From positions 1-9,618 of the forward strand of contig DJYL01000153.1 of the NCBI GenBank assembly GCA_002448495.1: 9,618 bases of DNA, given 5' to 3'. The DNA is from Pseudoselenomonas ruminantium. GTDB lineage: Bacteria; Bacillota; Negativicutes; Selenomonadales; Selenomonadaceae. Shown here one piece after another: positions 1-7,233 of the stretch (its first letter is position 1; each line of letters opens with the position of its first letter). Under the pieces are notes generated by a model, which worked only from the letters and a program-made list of their open reading frames with translations, did not search any database and had not been told where the DNA came from. Both the position numbers and the translations under genes were made by a program.

Positions 1-2532
1 GCTGCTCCGCGGCGTCGGAAAAGTACTGTTGGTAAGCGTAAGACCGCAGGCAGAAATGCGGGAAATCCGGAGCGCAAATATGAGCTCTTTGGACTTTTGC
101 TTGTGGCAGTAAGCCTTATTTCCCTATGCGGCCTTGGCGGTTTTAATGTGGGGTTTGTCGGCGTATACTTTGCCAAATTTCTGCATTATCTGTTTGGCAT
201 AGGAGCGGCTGTCATTCCTTTGGTTATTGGGCTTATTGGCTATCAATACATTGTGAAACATCATGGTTTGGTGTATTCGCCAAGATTTTTTGGTCTGGGA
301 TTGCTGTTTTTGTCCTTGCTTAGCATCTGGCATCATTTTGTGATTTCGCCAGGTACAGAAATCCTTCCTGAAAGCCTGCCGCGTGGCGGCGGGCTGTTAG
401 CGGGAGGATTTTTGCTGTTGCTGAGAAAGCTTTTTGGTGTTGATGGAGCGTTTATTCTGCTGGTGGCAGGTGTTATAGGAGCTGTGCTTCTGTCTACGAC
501 ATGGTCACTGGCTAACGGGGTGCGGCGTACCCAGCGTACAGCGGCAAAAAGTGCGGTGGCTACAGGCAAGGCAGTAGCCGTTGCCTATGAGAAGGTAGCT
601 GATGTCAGCGAACGTGTCGAGGAAAAAGTGGTGGAAAAGGTCAAGGCTTCCTTTTACAATCAGGAAGATGATGACCATTTTGCAGAACCGCCTTTAGCGG
701 AATCTGCTGAAGAAGCAGACAATCCTCCTGTGGAGCCGGACATCAAGGCTGCACCTGTAATAGAGCCGGAACAGCAGGCAGAGGAAGTTCCTAAATTCAC
801 CATTGAGTACGGCAGACAGGATAGCGAGGCGGCTGATTCTGAGGAAGAAGATAGCACTTGGACGGAGGCTGTTGACCGAACAAATGAAGAAGCGACCGTG
901 ACCAGTCAGCCGGTTATCAATGTAGACCAGCCTAAGCCGGTAGCGCCATCAGCCAAGCCCATGAAGGATGCAGCCAAGCGTACGGCAATGCCCAGCTATG
1001 GGGAGATTGCCCCGATAAGGCCGGCAGCAGCCATTCTGGATGGCTCGGAACAGACGGTGCAGGCAACGCCACCGCCGGTTAAGCCTTATGAACTGCCAAA
1101 AGTGACCGAAATTCTCAGTAAGCATGTCAAAGCACAAAATACGGCTTTGGAAAAGGAGATTGCCGAAAATGCCATGACCTTGCAGCAGACTTTGGCTGAT
1201 TTTAAGGTTAAGGCAACGATCTTGAATGCCTGTCACGGCCCGGCGGTTACACGTTACGAGCTGGAACCAGCGCCGGGGGTAAAGGTCAGCAAGATTACCA
1301 ATCTGGCGGATGATATCGCCTTGCGGCTGGCAGCATCTTCCGTGCGCATAGAGCAGATTCCCGGCAAGAGCGCCATCGGTATCGAAGTCCCGAACAAGGA
1401 ACTGGAGGGCGTGCAGCTCCGTGAGGTTTTGGAAAATCCCAAGTTTGATAAGGCCAAATCCAAACTCACCGTGGGCTTGGGCATGGATATCGGCGGGCAG
1501 GGAATCTTTGCTGATTTAGGCAAGATGCCGCATCTGCTCGTTGCCGGTGCGACAGGTTCCGGTAAGTCGGTCTGCATCAATACGCTGATCACCAGTATTC
1601 TCTTTAAGGCGAAACCGGATGAAGTGAAATTTATCCTCGTTGACCCGAAGATGGTCGAGCTGTCCAATTACAACGGCATTCCTCATCTGATGGTGCCGGT
1701 AGTTACCGATGCCAAGAAGGCGGCTTCGGTACTTAACTGGTCGGTGCAGGAGATGGAGAAACGCTACAGCAAGTTTGCGGAAAAAGGTGTCCGCAATATG
1801 CAGGGCTATAACGACAGCTTCCCGGACGACAAGATGCCGGCTATCGTCATCATCATTGACGAGCTGGCCGATTTGATGATGGTCGCTCCGCATGATGTCG
1901 AAGATGCCATCTGTCGTCTGGCACAGAAAGCCCGTGCGGCAGGTATTCATATGGTACTGGCTACGCAGCGCCCGTCAGTTGACGTTATCACGGGGATCAT
2001 CAAGGCAAATGTGCCTTCCCGTATTTCCTTTGCCGTGTCCAGTCAGATTGACTCGCGGACAATCCTCGACCGCAGCGGTGCCGAAAAACTGCTGGGCCGC
2101 GGTGATATGCTGTTCTTCCCGATTGGTGAGTCCAAACCCCGCCGTGTGCAGGGGGCGTTCATCAGCGATGAAGAAGTAGAAAAACTGCTCGCTTTCATCC
2201 GTGCACAAGGGCAGGAAATGGAACCCAACGAGGAAATCGAAGCCTTTACGCAGCGGGAAATGGCTGAAAATGAGGAAGAAGACAGCGGCAAGGGGGCGCG
2301 CAGTGCGCCAAAGACGGATGCCCTGCTGGCTGATGCCGTCAATCTCGTCATGAGTACGGGACAGGCATCGGCATCGAATATTCAGCGGCGTTTCCATATC
2401 GGCTTTACCCGAGCCGGACGGCTGATTGATACCATGGAGCAGTTAAATATCGTGGGGCCGAATGTCGGCAGTAAACCACGCGAAATATTGATGACCAGTG
2501 ATGAAGCTTTGGAAGTGCTGGCCAATTTGTAA
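1..2532 (+). CDS. ftsK: DNA translocase FtsK/SpoIIIE, 5'-truncated by the window edge
   Basis: This is a membrane-anchored, ATP-driven double-stranded DNA pump that moves chromosome ends through the closing division septum. The frame is open from base 1 through a basic stretch (RRRK, KRK) into the first membrane helix, so the true start lies upstream; the TTG at 97 falls inside that helix and is not the start. Counting codons from base 1, hydrophobic segments lie at about 29-45, 54-80, 90-105 and 130-165. An acidic, proline-containing linker spans about 200-340, followed by the alpha/beta motor. Walker A (GATGSGKS) is at codons 516-523. Walker B is a hydrophobic run ending in DE at 620-621. 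The C-terminal winged-helix gamma domain, which reads DNA orientation in this family, begins near codon 770 and includes [13 protein letters not shown]. All key motor motifs are intact. Whether it acts in vegetative division or sporulation cannot be told here. It is probably the first gene of an operon with trmL and murB. Confidence 0.96.
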   Translation, partial: AAPRRRKSTVGKRKTAGRNAGNPERKYELFGLLLVAVSLISLCGLGGFNVGFVGVYFAKFLHYLFGIGAAVIPLVIGLIGYQYIVKHHGLVYSPRFFGLGLLFLSLLSIWHHFVISPGTEILPESLPRGGGLLAGGFLLLLRKLFGVDGAFILLVAGVIGAVLLSTTWSLANGVRRTQRTAAKSAVATGKAVAVAYEKVADVSERVEEKVVEKVKASFYNQEDDDHFAEPPLAESAEEADNPPVEPDIKAAPVIEPEQQAEEVPKFTIEYGRQDSEAADSEEEDSTWTEAVDRTNEEATVTSQPVINVDQPKPVAPSAKPMKDAAKRTAMPSYGEIAPIRPAAAILDGSEQTVQATPPPVKPYELPKVTEILSKHVKAQNTALEKEIAENAMTLQQTLADFKVKATILNACHGPAVTRYELEPAPGVKVSKITNLADDIALRLAASSVRIEQIPGKSAIGIEVPNKELEGVQLREVLENPKFDKAKSKLTVGLGMDIGGQGIFADLGKMPHLLVAGATGSGKSVCINTLITSILFKAKPDEVKFILVDPKMVELSNYNGIPHLMVPVVTDAKKAASVLNWSVQEMEKRYSKFAEKGVRNMQGYNDSFPDDKMPAIVIIIDELADLMMVAPHDVEDAICRLAQKARAAGIHMVLATQRPSVDVITGIIKANVPSRISFAVSSQIDSRTILDRSGAEKLLGRGDMLFFPIGESKPRRVQGAFISDEEVEKLLAFIRAQGQEMEPNEEIEAFTQREMAENEEEDSGKGARSAPKTDALLADAVNLVMSTGQASASNIQRRFHIGFTRAGRLIDTMEQLNIVGPNVGSKPREILMTSDEALEVLANL

Positions 2533-2549
2533 GAGGTGTAAGTTTTTTG
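2532..2549 (+). promoter_or_regulatory. Ribosome site fixing a TTG start for trmL
   Basis: AGAGGTG at 2532-2538 lies 8 bases before TTG at 2547-2549. The ribosome site begins in the last base of the ftsK stop codon, which suggests translational coupling. The protein begins with the beta strand MHIVLIEPEIPGN, exactly where SPOUT methyltransferases of this family begin, and no ATG or GTG start fits better. Confidence 0.8.
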
Positions 2550-3038
2550 CATATTGTTTTAATCGAACCGGAAATTCCCGGCAACACAGGCAACATTGCG
2601 CGTTTGTGTGCGGCTACGGGGATTGAGCTTCATTTGGTAAAGCCGTTGGGCTTTTCCACCGATGACAAGCATTTGAAGCGGGCGGGACTGGATTACTGGC
2701 ATCTGGTGAAGGTGCATTACCATGAAAACTTCAACGAGGTGCTGGAAAAATATCCCGACCATAATTTTTATTATTGCTCTACCAAGGCACCGCATGCGCA
2801 TACGGATGTGCAATACACTTCCGAAGATATGCTGGTGTTCGGTAAGGAGTCGGCGGGGATTCCCGAAGAAATCTTAAATGCGCATTGGGAATCCTGCGTG
2901 CGCATTCCCATGATTGCCGATGCCCGCTCGTTGAATCTATCCAATGCCGTGGCGGTTGTGGCCTATGAGGCTTTGCGTCAGCTGGACTTTGGTCAGCTGG
3001 CCGAGGTTGGCCCGGGGCTGCGTATGTGGAAAAAGTAA
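2547..3038 (+). CDS. trmL: tRNA (cytidine/uridine-34-2'-O)-methyltransferase TrmL
   Basis: This SPOUT-class (trefoil knot) enzyme transfers a methyl group from S-adenosylmethionine to the 2'-OH of the wobble nucleotide 34 in certain leucine tRNAs, aiding codon reading. At 163 residues it matches the small, single-domain TrmL family, which lacks a separate RNA-binding extension and works as a dimer. The three SPOUT motifs are visible: PGNTGNIARL at 11-20, FGKESAGIPEEI at 98-109, and the knot motif from IPM (120-122) through ARSLNLSNAVAVVAYEALRQ (126-145). The start is TTG with a well-placed ribosome site. It sits 14 bases after ftsK and 25 bases before murB, with no terminator on either side, so co-transcription is likely. 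The family and fold are secure. The exact tRNA target is inferred from the family. Confidence 0.94.
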   Translation: MHIVLIEPEIPGNTGNIARLCAATGIELHLVKPLGFSTDDKHLKRAGLDYWHLVKVHYHENFNEVLEKYPDHNFYYCSTKAPHAHTDVQYTSEDMLVFGKESAGIPEEILNAHWESCVRIPMIADARSLNLSNAVAVVAYEALRQLDFGQLAEVGPGLRMWKK

Positions 3039-3044
3039 GTATAA

Positions 3045-3066
3045 AGAGGAATGAACTGGAAAGATG
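3045..3066 (+). promoter_or_regulatory. Unusually spaced ribosome site of murB, with an overlapping seven-codon ORF
   Basis: The best purine-rich site, AGAGGA at 3045-3050, lies 13 bases before the murB ATG at 3064, longer than usual. A second purine run, GGAAAG, directly abuts the ATG at 3058-3063. An ATG at 3051 opens a seven-codon frame (MNWKDDK) that ends at 3074, overlapping the murB start, but it touches the AGAGGA with no spacer, so initiation there is doubtful. Initiation may depend partly on ribosomes arriving from trmL. Confidence 0.5.
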
Positions 3067-3978
3067 ATAAATGAAAATTTTATTGCAGCTTGCCGTAAGA
3101 TTTTGAAGCCGGAGCAGCTGCTTTTAGATGCTCCGATGCGGGAACATACCACCTTTCAAATCGGCGGCCCGGCAGATTGTCTGATTAAACCTGCCAGCCT
3201 GGAGGAGACGCAGCAAATCCTGCGGCTCGTGAAGGAATATGAACTGCCGCTGACTTTTGTGGGCAATGGTTCCAATATGCTGGTCAGCGACAAGGGCATC
3301 CGTGGTGTGGTGGTTAATTTTGCCGATACCTTTAATGGTATTCGCGTAGAAGGCACGAAAATGGTCGTGGGCGCAGGTGCTCTTTTGAAGGATATTGCGG
3401 AAGCTGCTGCTCAGCACAGTCTGGCGGGGCTGGAATTTGCCTGCGGCATTCCCGGCAGCATCGGCGGTGCCGTCTTTATGAATGCCGGTGCCTATGGCGG
3501 GGAGACGAAAAGTGTGGTCAAGGCTGTGCGGGCGGTTACTCGTGATGGCGAAGTGAAAAACTATGCTTTAGATGAACTGGAGCTTGGCTATCGCCACAGT
3601 ATTTTCCAGAGCAATGGTGAGGCCATTGTGGAAGTGGAGCTGGAACTTACTTTAGGCAATGAGGCGGAAATCCGCGCTAATATTGCTGATTTCACCCAGC
3701 GCCGCGAGACGAAGCAGCCTCTGGAAATGCCCAGTGCCGGCAGCACGTTCAAGCGTCCGGAAGGGTATTTTGCCGGTACGCTGATCGACCAGACGGGACT
3801 TAAAGGTCTGTCGGTGGGCGGTGCGCAGGTTTCCACCAAGCATGCTGGCTTTGTGGTGAACAAGGGCGGTGCAACTGCTGCGGATGTAATCAATCTCATT
3901 CATGAAGTGCAGAAGCGTGTGAAAGAAGCGCATGGTGTAGAACTGCAGCCGGAAGTTCGCCTGATTGGTGAAAAATAA
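3064..3978 (+). CDS. murB: UDP-N-acetylenolpyruvoylglucosamine reductase MurB
   Basis: This cytoplasmic FAD enzyme reduces the enolpyruvyl group of UDP-GlcNAc-enolpyruvate with NADPH, giving UDP-N-acetylmuramic acid, the second committed step of peptidoglycan synthesis. The 304 residues fit the shorter type II MurB found in Bacillus. FAD-binding signatures are GNGSN at 67-71 and GIPGSIGG at 128-135, followed by NAGAYGGE at 140-147. The YR pair is at 176-177. The proton-donor serine is Ser227 in SAGSTFKRP, and the conserved glutamate is Glu297 in LQPEVRLIG. The loop insertion of type I (E. coli-like) enzymes appears absent. The ATG at 3064 gives a normal N-terminus. It is probably the last gene of the ftsK-trmL-murB unit, since a strong terminator follows 14 bases after its stop. 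Confidence 0.97.
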   Translation: MINENFIAACRKILKPEQLLLDAPMREHTTFQIGGPADCLIKPASLEETQQILRLVKEYELPLTFVGNGSNMLVSDKGIRGVVVNFADTFNGIRVEGTKMVVGAGALLKDIAEAAAQHSLAGLEFACGIPGSIGGAVFMNAGAYGGETKSVVKAVRAVTRDGEVKNYALDELELGYRHSIFQSNGEAIVEVELELTLGNEAEIRANIADFTQRRETKQPLEMPSAGSTFKRPEGYFAGTLIDQTGLKGLSVGGAQVSTKHAGFVVNKGGATAADVINLIHEVQKRVKEAHGVELQPEVRLIGEK

Positions 3979-3992
3979 ATAAGCAGGATTTT

Positions 3993-4044
3993 TCCGCTCC
4001 TTTAGGGAATTATATCAATATATTCCTGAAAGGAGCGGATTTTT
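3993..4044 (+). terminator. Intrinsic terminator whose 3' arm contains the next gene's ribosome site
   Basis: CCGCTCCTTT (3994-4003) pairs perfectly with AAAGGAGCGG (4029-4038). The stem continues after one mismatch with GGGAAT against ATTCCT (4005-4010 with 4022-4027, one G-T wobble) and an A/T-rich cap with a TCAA loop. Five Ts at 4040-4044 follow, and the ATG of the nuclease gene begins at the very next base. The Shine-Dalgarno AGGAG at 4031-4035, 9 bases before that ATG, is fully paired in the hairpin. The element should therefore both end the murB transcript and hide the ribosome site on any read-through RNA. The structure is read directly; the dual role is inferred. Confidence 0.85.
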
Positions 4045-5658
4045 ATGCGGTTGGATTTTTTAGGCGCAGCGCATACGGTTACCGGTTCCTGCTATCTGTT
4101 GGAAACGCAGGAACATCAGTATCTCATTGACTGTGGTATGTTTCAGGGAGCGCGGAGAATCCGCGAGCTGAATTATGAGAATTTTCCCTTTAATCCTGCG
4201 GGGATTGAGGCGGTAATTCTCACCCATGCTCATGTGGACCATTGCGGTCTGATTCCGAAACTCGTCAAGGATGGCTTCAAGGGCACGGTGTACGCCACGC
4301 AGGCTACCTGTGATTTGGCGCAGATTATGCTGCCGGATTCAGCATTCATTCAGCAGTCTGATGCGGAATCCTTCAACCGCAAAAATCAGCGGCGCGGTGA
4401 GGAACCGGTGGAGCCCATCTATTCTCTGGACGATGCAGCAGAGGCACTGAAGCATTTTGTCCCCATGCCCTATGAGCAGGAATTTACTTTGGGGGACAAT
4501 GTAAAGGTCAAGTTTTTCGATGCCGGTCATATTATCGGTTCGGCGATTGTGGATTTGCAGGTGAATGAAGGAGAAAAGACCACGAAACTGGTATTTTCCG
4601 GTGACCTGGGTCAGCCCAAACAGCCCATTATCAAAGACCCGACCGTGATTACGGGAGCTGATTTCCTCGTGGTGGAATCCACTTATGGCGACCGCCAGCA
4701 TAAGCTTTATGACAAGGAAACGAAGCTGTTGGAAATCGTCAATGATACGATGGACAGAGGCGGTAATGTCATCATTCCGTCTTTTGCTGTGGGGCGTACT
4801 CAAACCCTGCTTTACTATTTCTATAATTTATGGAAACAGGGACGGCTGGATGGGGATATTCCCATCATTTTGGACAGTCCTTTGGCCATTAATGCCACCA
4901 GTATTTTTATGAAGAATTTTCAGGATTTTGATGATGAAGCCATCAAGATGTTTGGCGCCAGCGGGAAGTTGACGGATTTTCCGCAGCTGCGCATCTGTAA
5001 GACTCCGGAGGAATCAAGAGCACTCAACAGCTCCGAAGGTTCGGCCATCATCATTTCCGCTTCGGGCATGGCCGATGCCGGGCGAATACTGCATCATTTG
5101 AAGCATAACCTGTGGCGTCCGGAGTCCACGATTCTCTTTGTGGGCTATCAGGCCGAAGGCAGTTTGGGACGCCGTCTGGTAGAAGGCATCAAGCGCGTGC
5201 GGATTATGGGCGAAGAAGTGGCGGTTAAGGCACAGATTCAGGTCATGAATGGTTTTTCTGCTCATGCCGATACCGACCAGTTGATGGACTGGATTAGCAA
5301 TTTCCAAAGCCCGAAACCGGCCAAGATATTTATCGTGCATGGTGAGGCACAAGGACAGGAATTTTTGAAGAGCCGGATTCAGAAGGAATATCAAGGCGAA
5401 GCTTACATTCCCTTCCGCGGCGATGCCGTGATTATCCATGGCCGGGCATGTGAGGTGCAGCCATCCAATATCCCTGCGGTGTCGGTGGAGATGGAAATGG
5501 AGGAGCAGCTGGCCATTTTCGATGCGGAATACCGCAATCTGCGGCATAAGGTTCTGCAGCTGGCTGTCCGGCAGCCCAAGACGATGGAGCCACTCTTAAA
5601 AGCGATTACCAAAGGGTTTAATTATCTGCGGAAACTTTTTGCCCCATTTAATATTTAG
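4045..5658 (+). CDS. Beta-CASP metallo-beta-lactamase-fold nuclease (RNA-processing type)
   Basis: A predicted zinc-dependent, cytoplasmic RNase of the beta-CASP family, related to CPSF-73-like proteins of bacteria and archaea rather than to RNase J. Metal ligands are visible: HAHVDH at 61-66, His162 in DAGHIIGS, Asp187 in SGDLG, and His432 in VHGE. Beta-CASP features are EST at 211-213, the segment around SASGM (338-342), and FSAHAD at 404-409 with His407. The C-terminal RMMBL domain covers about 395-465. Another 70 or so residues follow, ending in a basic, probably helical tail. No signal peptide or membrane helix is seen. The ATG at 4045 has AGGAG 9 bases upstream, but that site is buried in the terminator hairpin. 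No convincing promoter lies between murB and this gene, so expression may rely on read-through. The fold is secure, but the substrate is unknown. Confidence 0.93.
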   Translation: MRLDFLGAAHTVTGSCYLLETQEHQYLIDCGMFQGARRIRELNYENFPFNPAGIEAVILTHAHVDHCGLIPKLVKDGFKGTVYATQATCDLAQIMLPDSAFIQQSDAESFNRKNQRRGEEPVEPIYSLDDAAEALKHFVPMPYEQEFTLGDNVKVKFFDAGHIIGSAIVDLQVNEGEKTTKLVFSGDLGQPKQPIIKDPTVITGADFLVVESTYGDRQHKLYDKETKLLEIVNDTMDRGGNVIIPSFAVGRTQTLLYYFYNLWKQGRLDGDIPIILDSPLAINATSIFMKNFQDFDDEAIKMFGASGKLTDFPQLRICKTPEESRALNSSEGSAIIISASGMADAGRILHHLKHNLWRPESTILFVGYQAEGSLGRRLVEGIKRVRIMGEEVAVKAQIQVMNGFSAHADTDQLMDWISNFQSPKPAKIFIVHGEAQGQEFLKSRIQKEYQGEAYIPFRGDAVIIHGRACEVQPSNIPAVSVEMEMEEQLAIFDAEYRNLRHKVLQLAVRQPKTMEPLLKAITKGFNYLRKLFAPFNI

Positions 5659-5693
5659 GGCGTTATTTGTGCAGATAAAATGCGAAAAAGGAA

Positions 5694-5722
5694 TTGACAA
5701 CAGCAGTGTACTTTGGTACTAT
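5694..5722 (+). promoter_or_regulatory. Near-consensus housekeeping-sigma promoter
   Basis: TTGACA (5694-5699) is a perfect -35 box. Exactly 17 bases later, TACTAT (5717-5722) matches the -10 consensus at five of six positions. Transcription would begin near 5729-5730 and give a leader of about 87 bases before the diguanylate cyclase ATG. This independent promoter, 36 bases after the nuclease gene stop, shows that the cyclase gene is its own unit. Confidence 0.8.
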
Positions 5723-5726
5723 ACCA
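5714..5726. promoter_or_regulatory. Dyad overlapping the -10 box, possible operator
   Basis: TGGTA at 5714-5718 and TACCA at 5722-5726 form a perfect 5-base inverted repeat around CTA. It covers the whole -10 element at 5717-5722. A repressor bound there would block RNA polymerase. The dyad is short and could be chance. No regulator is encoded next to it except the cyclase itself, which has no DNA-binding domain. Confidence 0.35.
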
Positions 5727-5752
5727 GTAAGCATTACCTTATAAATTTTATG

Positions 5753-5783
5753 GAGCTCCATGATTTAATCGTGGGGCTCTTTA
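5753..5783 (+). terminator. Leader hairpin, possible weak terminator or attenuator
   Basis: GAGCTCCATGAT (5753-5764) pairs over 12 positions, two of them G-T, with ATCGTGGGGCTC (5768-5779) around a TTA loop. TTTAT follows, a poor but recognisable U-tract. It begins about 24 bases after the predicted start of transcription and ends about 20 bases before the ribosome site GAGGTG. It could cause early termination, leaving a leader RNA of about 55 bases, or stabilise the 5' end. The palindrome ATGGAGCTCCAT at 5750-5761 overlaps the left arm and offers an alternative, competing fold. The leader is too short to hold a known cyclic di-GMP riboswitch plus an expression platform. Confidence 0.45.
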
Positions 5784-5815
5784 TCGGTTTATATAACTGT
5801 TTGAGGTGTAGAAAT

Positions 5816-7117
5816 ATGTTCCGTTGTCATCTTTTGGTTGTTATGGCAGGTATGCCAGAGATTGCAGTCAGGGCGATGCAGGATGCCAATATACCTGCAA
5901 ATTGTCAGGTTGAGTTGGAAGTGGCAGCTTCGCTGGCTGATTTGCCGCCGATGGCTGGGCGAAAATGTGCCGCTGTACTCTTAAATACGGCAGCTGACTG
6001 GGAATCTGAACAGATTGACGCACAGTTTGGACGGGATACGCACTTAATCATTTGTACCGACAGATTGGCTGAACTATCGCCGGACAAAATTAATCGTGCC
6101 TGGCGCGTATGGCCACTTTCCCAAATAGACAATTACTGGCCGTTCTTCTGTCAGCATTTACTGGAAGACCTTTATAAACAAAAGGAATTGTGGCATACCC
6201 GCAATTGTTTACAGACCGTGGTGGACACCATGCCCGGTTTTGTGTGGTTCAAGGATATGGAAGGCCATCACTTAAAGGTCAATCAGGCGTTCTGTGAAAT
6301 GGTGGGTAAATCCATGCAGGAGGTCGAGGGCAAGGAACACTACGAGATTTGGGGTGTGAGTCCTGAGCAGTATGCCGAAGGGGAATATGTCTGTCTGGAA
6401 ACCGATAAGGCCATTGCGGATAATCCAAAGCCGACATTGTTTCAGGAACAGGTGCTGCATTCCAAGCTGGGGCTCAGACAACTAGAAACTTACAAGGCAC
6501 CTATTTTTGATGAAGACGGTAAAATGATTGGCAATATTGGTGTGGCCAAGGATGTGACAGAGGAATATGCCTATAAAGAACGGATTTTGCTTTTGTCCCG
6601 TACCGATGAACTGACCAGACTGGCCAATCGCCGCTACTTCTATCAATTTGTGGATATGCACCGCCGTGAAGGCAGCGGTGCGCTGACTTTATGCTATGTG
6701 GATTTGGATTATTTCAAACAGCTCAATGATACTTTCGGCCATCAGTATGGAGATGCGGCCTTGATGGCGATTAGTGAGCTTTTGACAACGGCTTTTCCAA
6801 AAGATTTTATTGCCCGCTTGGGCGGTGATGAATTTATCGTTGCGATTTTTGCTGTGCCTGAGCGGGAGGTACTGGTCAATAAGCTGGAAAAACTCTATCA
6901 GTCAGCCAGAGAATTTTTTAGTCAGGACATATGCTTCAAGAATCTGGGCATGAGCATTGGTATCGCCTCGGCAGAATCGCATTCCGTTACGCTGGACACG
7001 CTATTGCAGCGCAGCGATAATGCTTTGTATTACACGAAGAAAAACTATCGGGGAAAATACACGTTCTACGAAGATATTAAAAATGAACTGCTTTCCAAGC
7101 GGGAGATTCATGAATAA
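5816..7117 (+). CDS. Diguanylate cyclase: receiver-like, PAS and GGDEF domains
   Basis: Predicted to condense two GTP into the second messenger cyclic di-GMP, under control of its sensory domains. Of its 433 residues, about 1-125 have an alternating strand/helix pattern like a response-regulator receiver, but Asn57 sits where the phospho-accepting Asp at the end of strand 3 would be expected. A PAS domain covers about 130-250 (GFVWFKDMEG, then VNQAFCEMVG). GGDEF covers about 260-425, with Asp296 in YVDLDYFKQLND and an intact GGDEF at 336-340, so catalysis is expected. The product-binding inhibitory RxxD site reads FPKD at 327-330, so its arginine is lost. No membrane helix is seen. The start is ATG 5816, with GAGGTG 7 bases upstream; the frame stays open leftwards to beyond 5639, but that stretch crosses the promoter. 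The GGDEF assignment is firm, the receiver-like call tentative, and the signal unknown. Confidence 0.9.
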   Translation: MFRCHLLVVMAGMPEIAVRAMQDANIPANCQVELEVAASLADLPPMAGRKCAAVLLNTAADWESEQIDAQFGRDTHLIICTDRLAELSPDKINRAWRVWPLSQIDNYWPFFCQHLLEDLYKQKELWHTRNCLQTVVDTMPGFVWFKDMEGHHLKVNQAFCEMVGKSMQEVEGKEHYEIWGVSPEQYAEGEYVCLETDKAIADNPKPTLFQEQVLHSKLGLRQLETYKAPIFDEDGKMIGNIGVAKDVTEEYAYKERILLLSRTDELTRLANRRYFYQFVDMHRREGSGALTLCYVDLDYFKQLNDTFGHQYGDAALMAISELLTTAFPKDFIARLGGDEFIVAIFAVPEREVLVNKLEKLYQSAREFFSQDICFKNLGMSIGIASAESHSVTLDTLLQRSDNALYYTKKNYRGKYTFYEDIKNELLSKREIHE

Positions 7118-7123
7118 GTGCAG

Positions 7124-7172
7124 GGGCTTGGCGGATAATTTGCAAAAATTACCGTAAGCCCTTTTATTTATT
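7124..7172 (+). terminator. Strong intrinsic terminator after the diguanylate cyclase gene
   Basis: GGGCTT (7124-7129) pairs with AAGCCC (7156-7161). The stem continues inward with CGG/CCG (7132-7134 with 7152-7154) and TAATTT/AAATTA (7136-7141 with 7146-7151), and is capped by GCAA. The tail TTTTATTTATT runs from 7162 to 7172. It starts 7 bases after the cyclase stop codon and separates that unit from alaS. Confidence 0.88.
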
Positions 7173-7182
7173 GCCTGTTTTG

Positions 7183-7191
7183 TGCTAAAAT
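7183..7191 (+). promoter_or_regulatory. Extended -10 promoter for alaS
   Basis: TGCTAAAAT has the TGn extension and a -10 hexamer (TAAAAT, 7186-7191) that matches TATAAT at five of six positions. The -35 region at 17-base spacing falls at 7163-7168, inside the T-tract of the preceding terminator, and matches poorly, as is usual for extended -10 promoters. Transcription would start near 7198, leaving a leader of about 64 bases before alaS. Confidence 0.6.
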
Positions 7192-7205
7192 AGGAACGTT
7201 AAGTT

Positions 7206-7216
7206 TGTAAATTACA
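7206..7216. repeat. Short palindrome in the alaS leader
   Basis: TGTAA and TTACA flank a single A (TGTAAATTACA), a perfect 5-base inverted repeat just downstream of the predicted alaS transcription start. It could be an operator or chance in an A/T-rich stretch. Its last two bases overlap the left arm of the hairpin that follows. No regulator is assigned. Confidence 0.3.
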
Positions 7217-7233
7217 GCAGAGTCTCTCTGTTG
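7215..7233 (+). promoter_or_regulatory. Hairpin in the alaS leader; no T-box
   Basis: CAGCAGAG (7215-7222) pairs fully with CTCTGTTG (7226-7233, one G-T) around TCT. No T-run follows directly, so it is not a terminator. It ends 14 bases before the GGGGGT ribosome site. The leader lacks the conserved tRNA acceptor-binding motif of a T-box and is far too short for one, so tRNA-sensing control of that type is not present here. Confidence 0.5.

Noticed and set aside
97..99. TTG at 97 as the ftsK start
   Set aside because: The frame is open to base 1, with the basic N-terminal stretch and the beginning of the first membrane helix encoded upstream of 97.
1892..2179. Overlapping forward-strand frame inside ftsK, and similar forward frames inside the nuclease gene and alaS
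   Set aside because: They lie out of frame within genes with clear domain signatures, have no ribosome site of note, and have compositions typical of shadow frames.
5641..5661. Possible terminator at the end of the nuclease gene (GCCC with GGGC)
   Set aside because: Only four base pairs form around a 13-base loop, and no T-run follows.
5639..5815. Longer N-terminus for the diguanylate cyclase, starting at 5639 or at ATG 5750
   Set aside because: The longer version overlaps the nuclease gene end and runs through the promoter and leader hairpin. ATG 5750 has no ribosome site, whereas ATG 5816 has GAGGTG at ideal spacing.
5723..5815. Cyclic di-GMP riboswitch in the leader of the diguanylate cyclase gene
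   Set aside because: The leader is only about 87 bases and is mostly occupied by one simple hairpin, and I cannot see the two-helix aptamer or its conserved junction bases.
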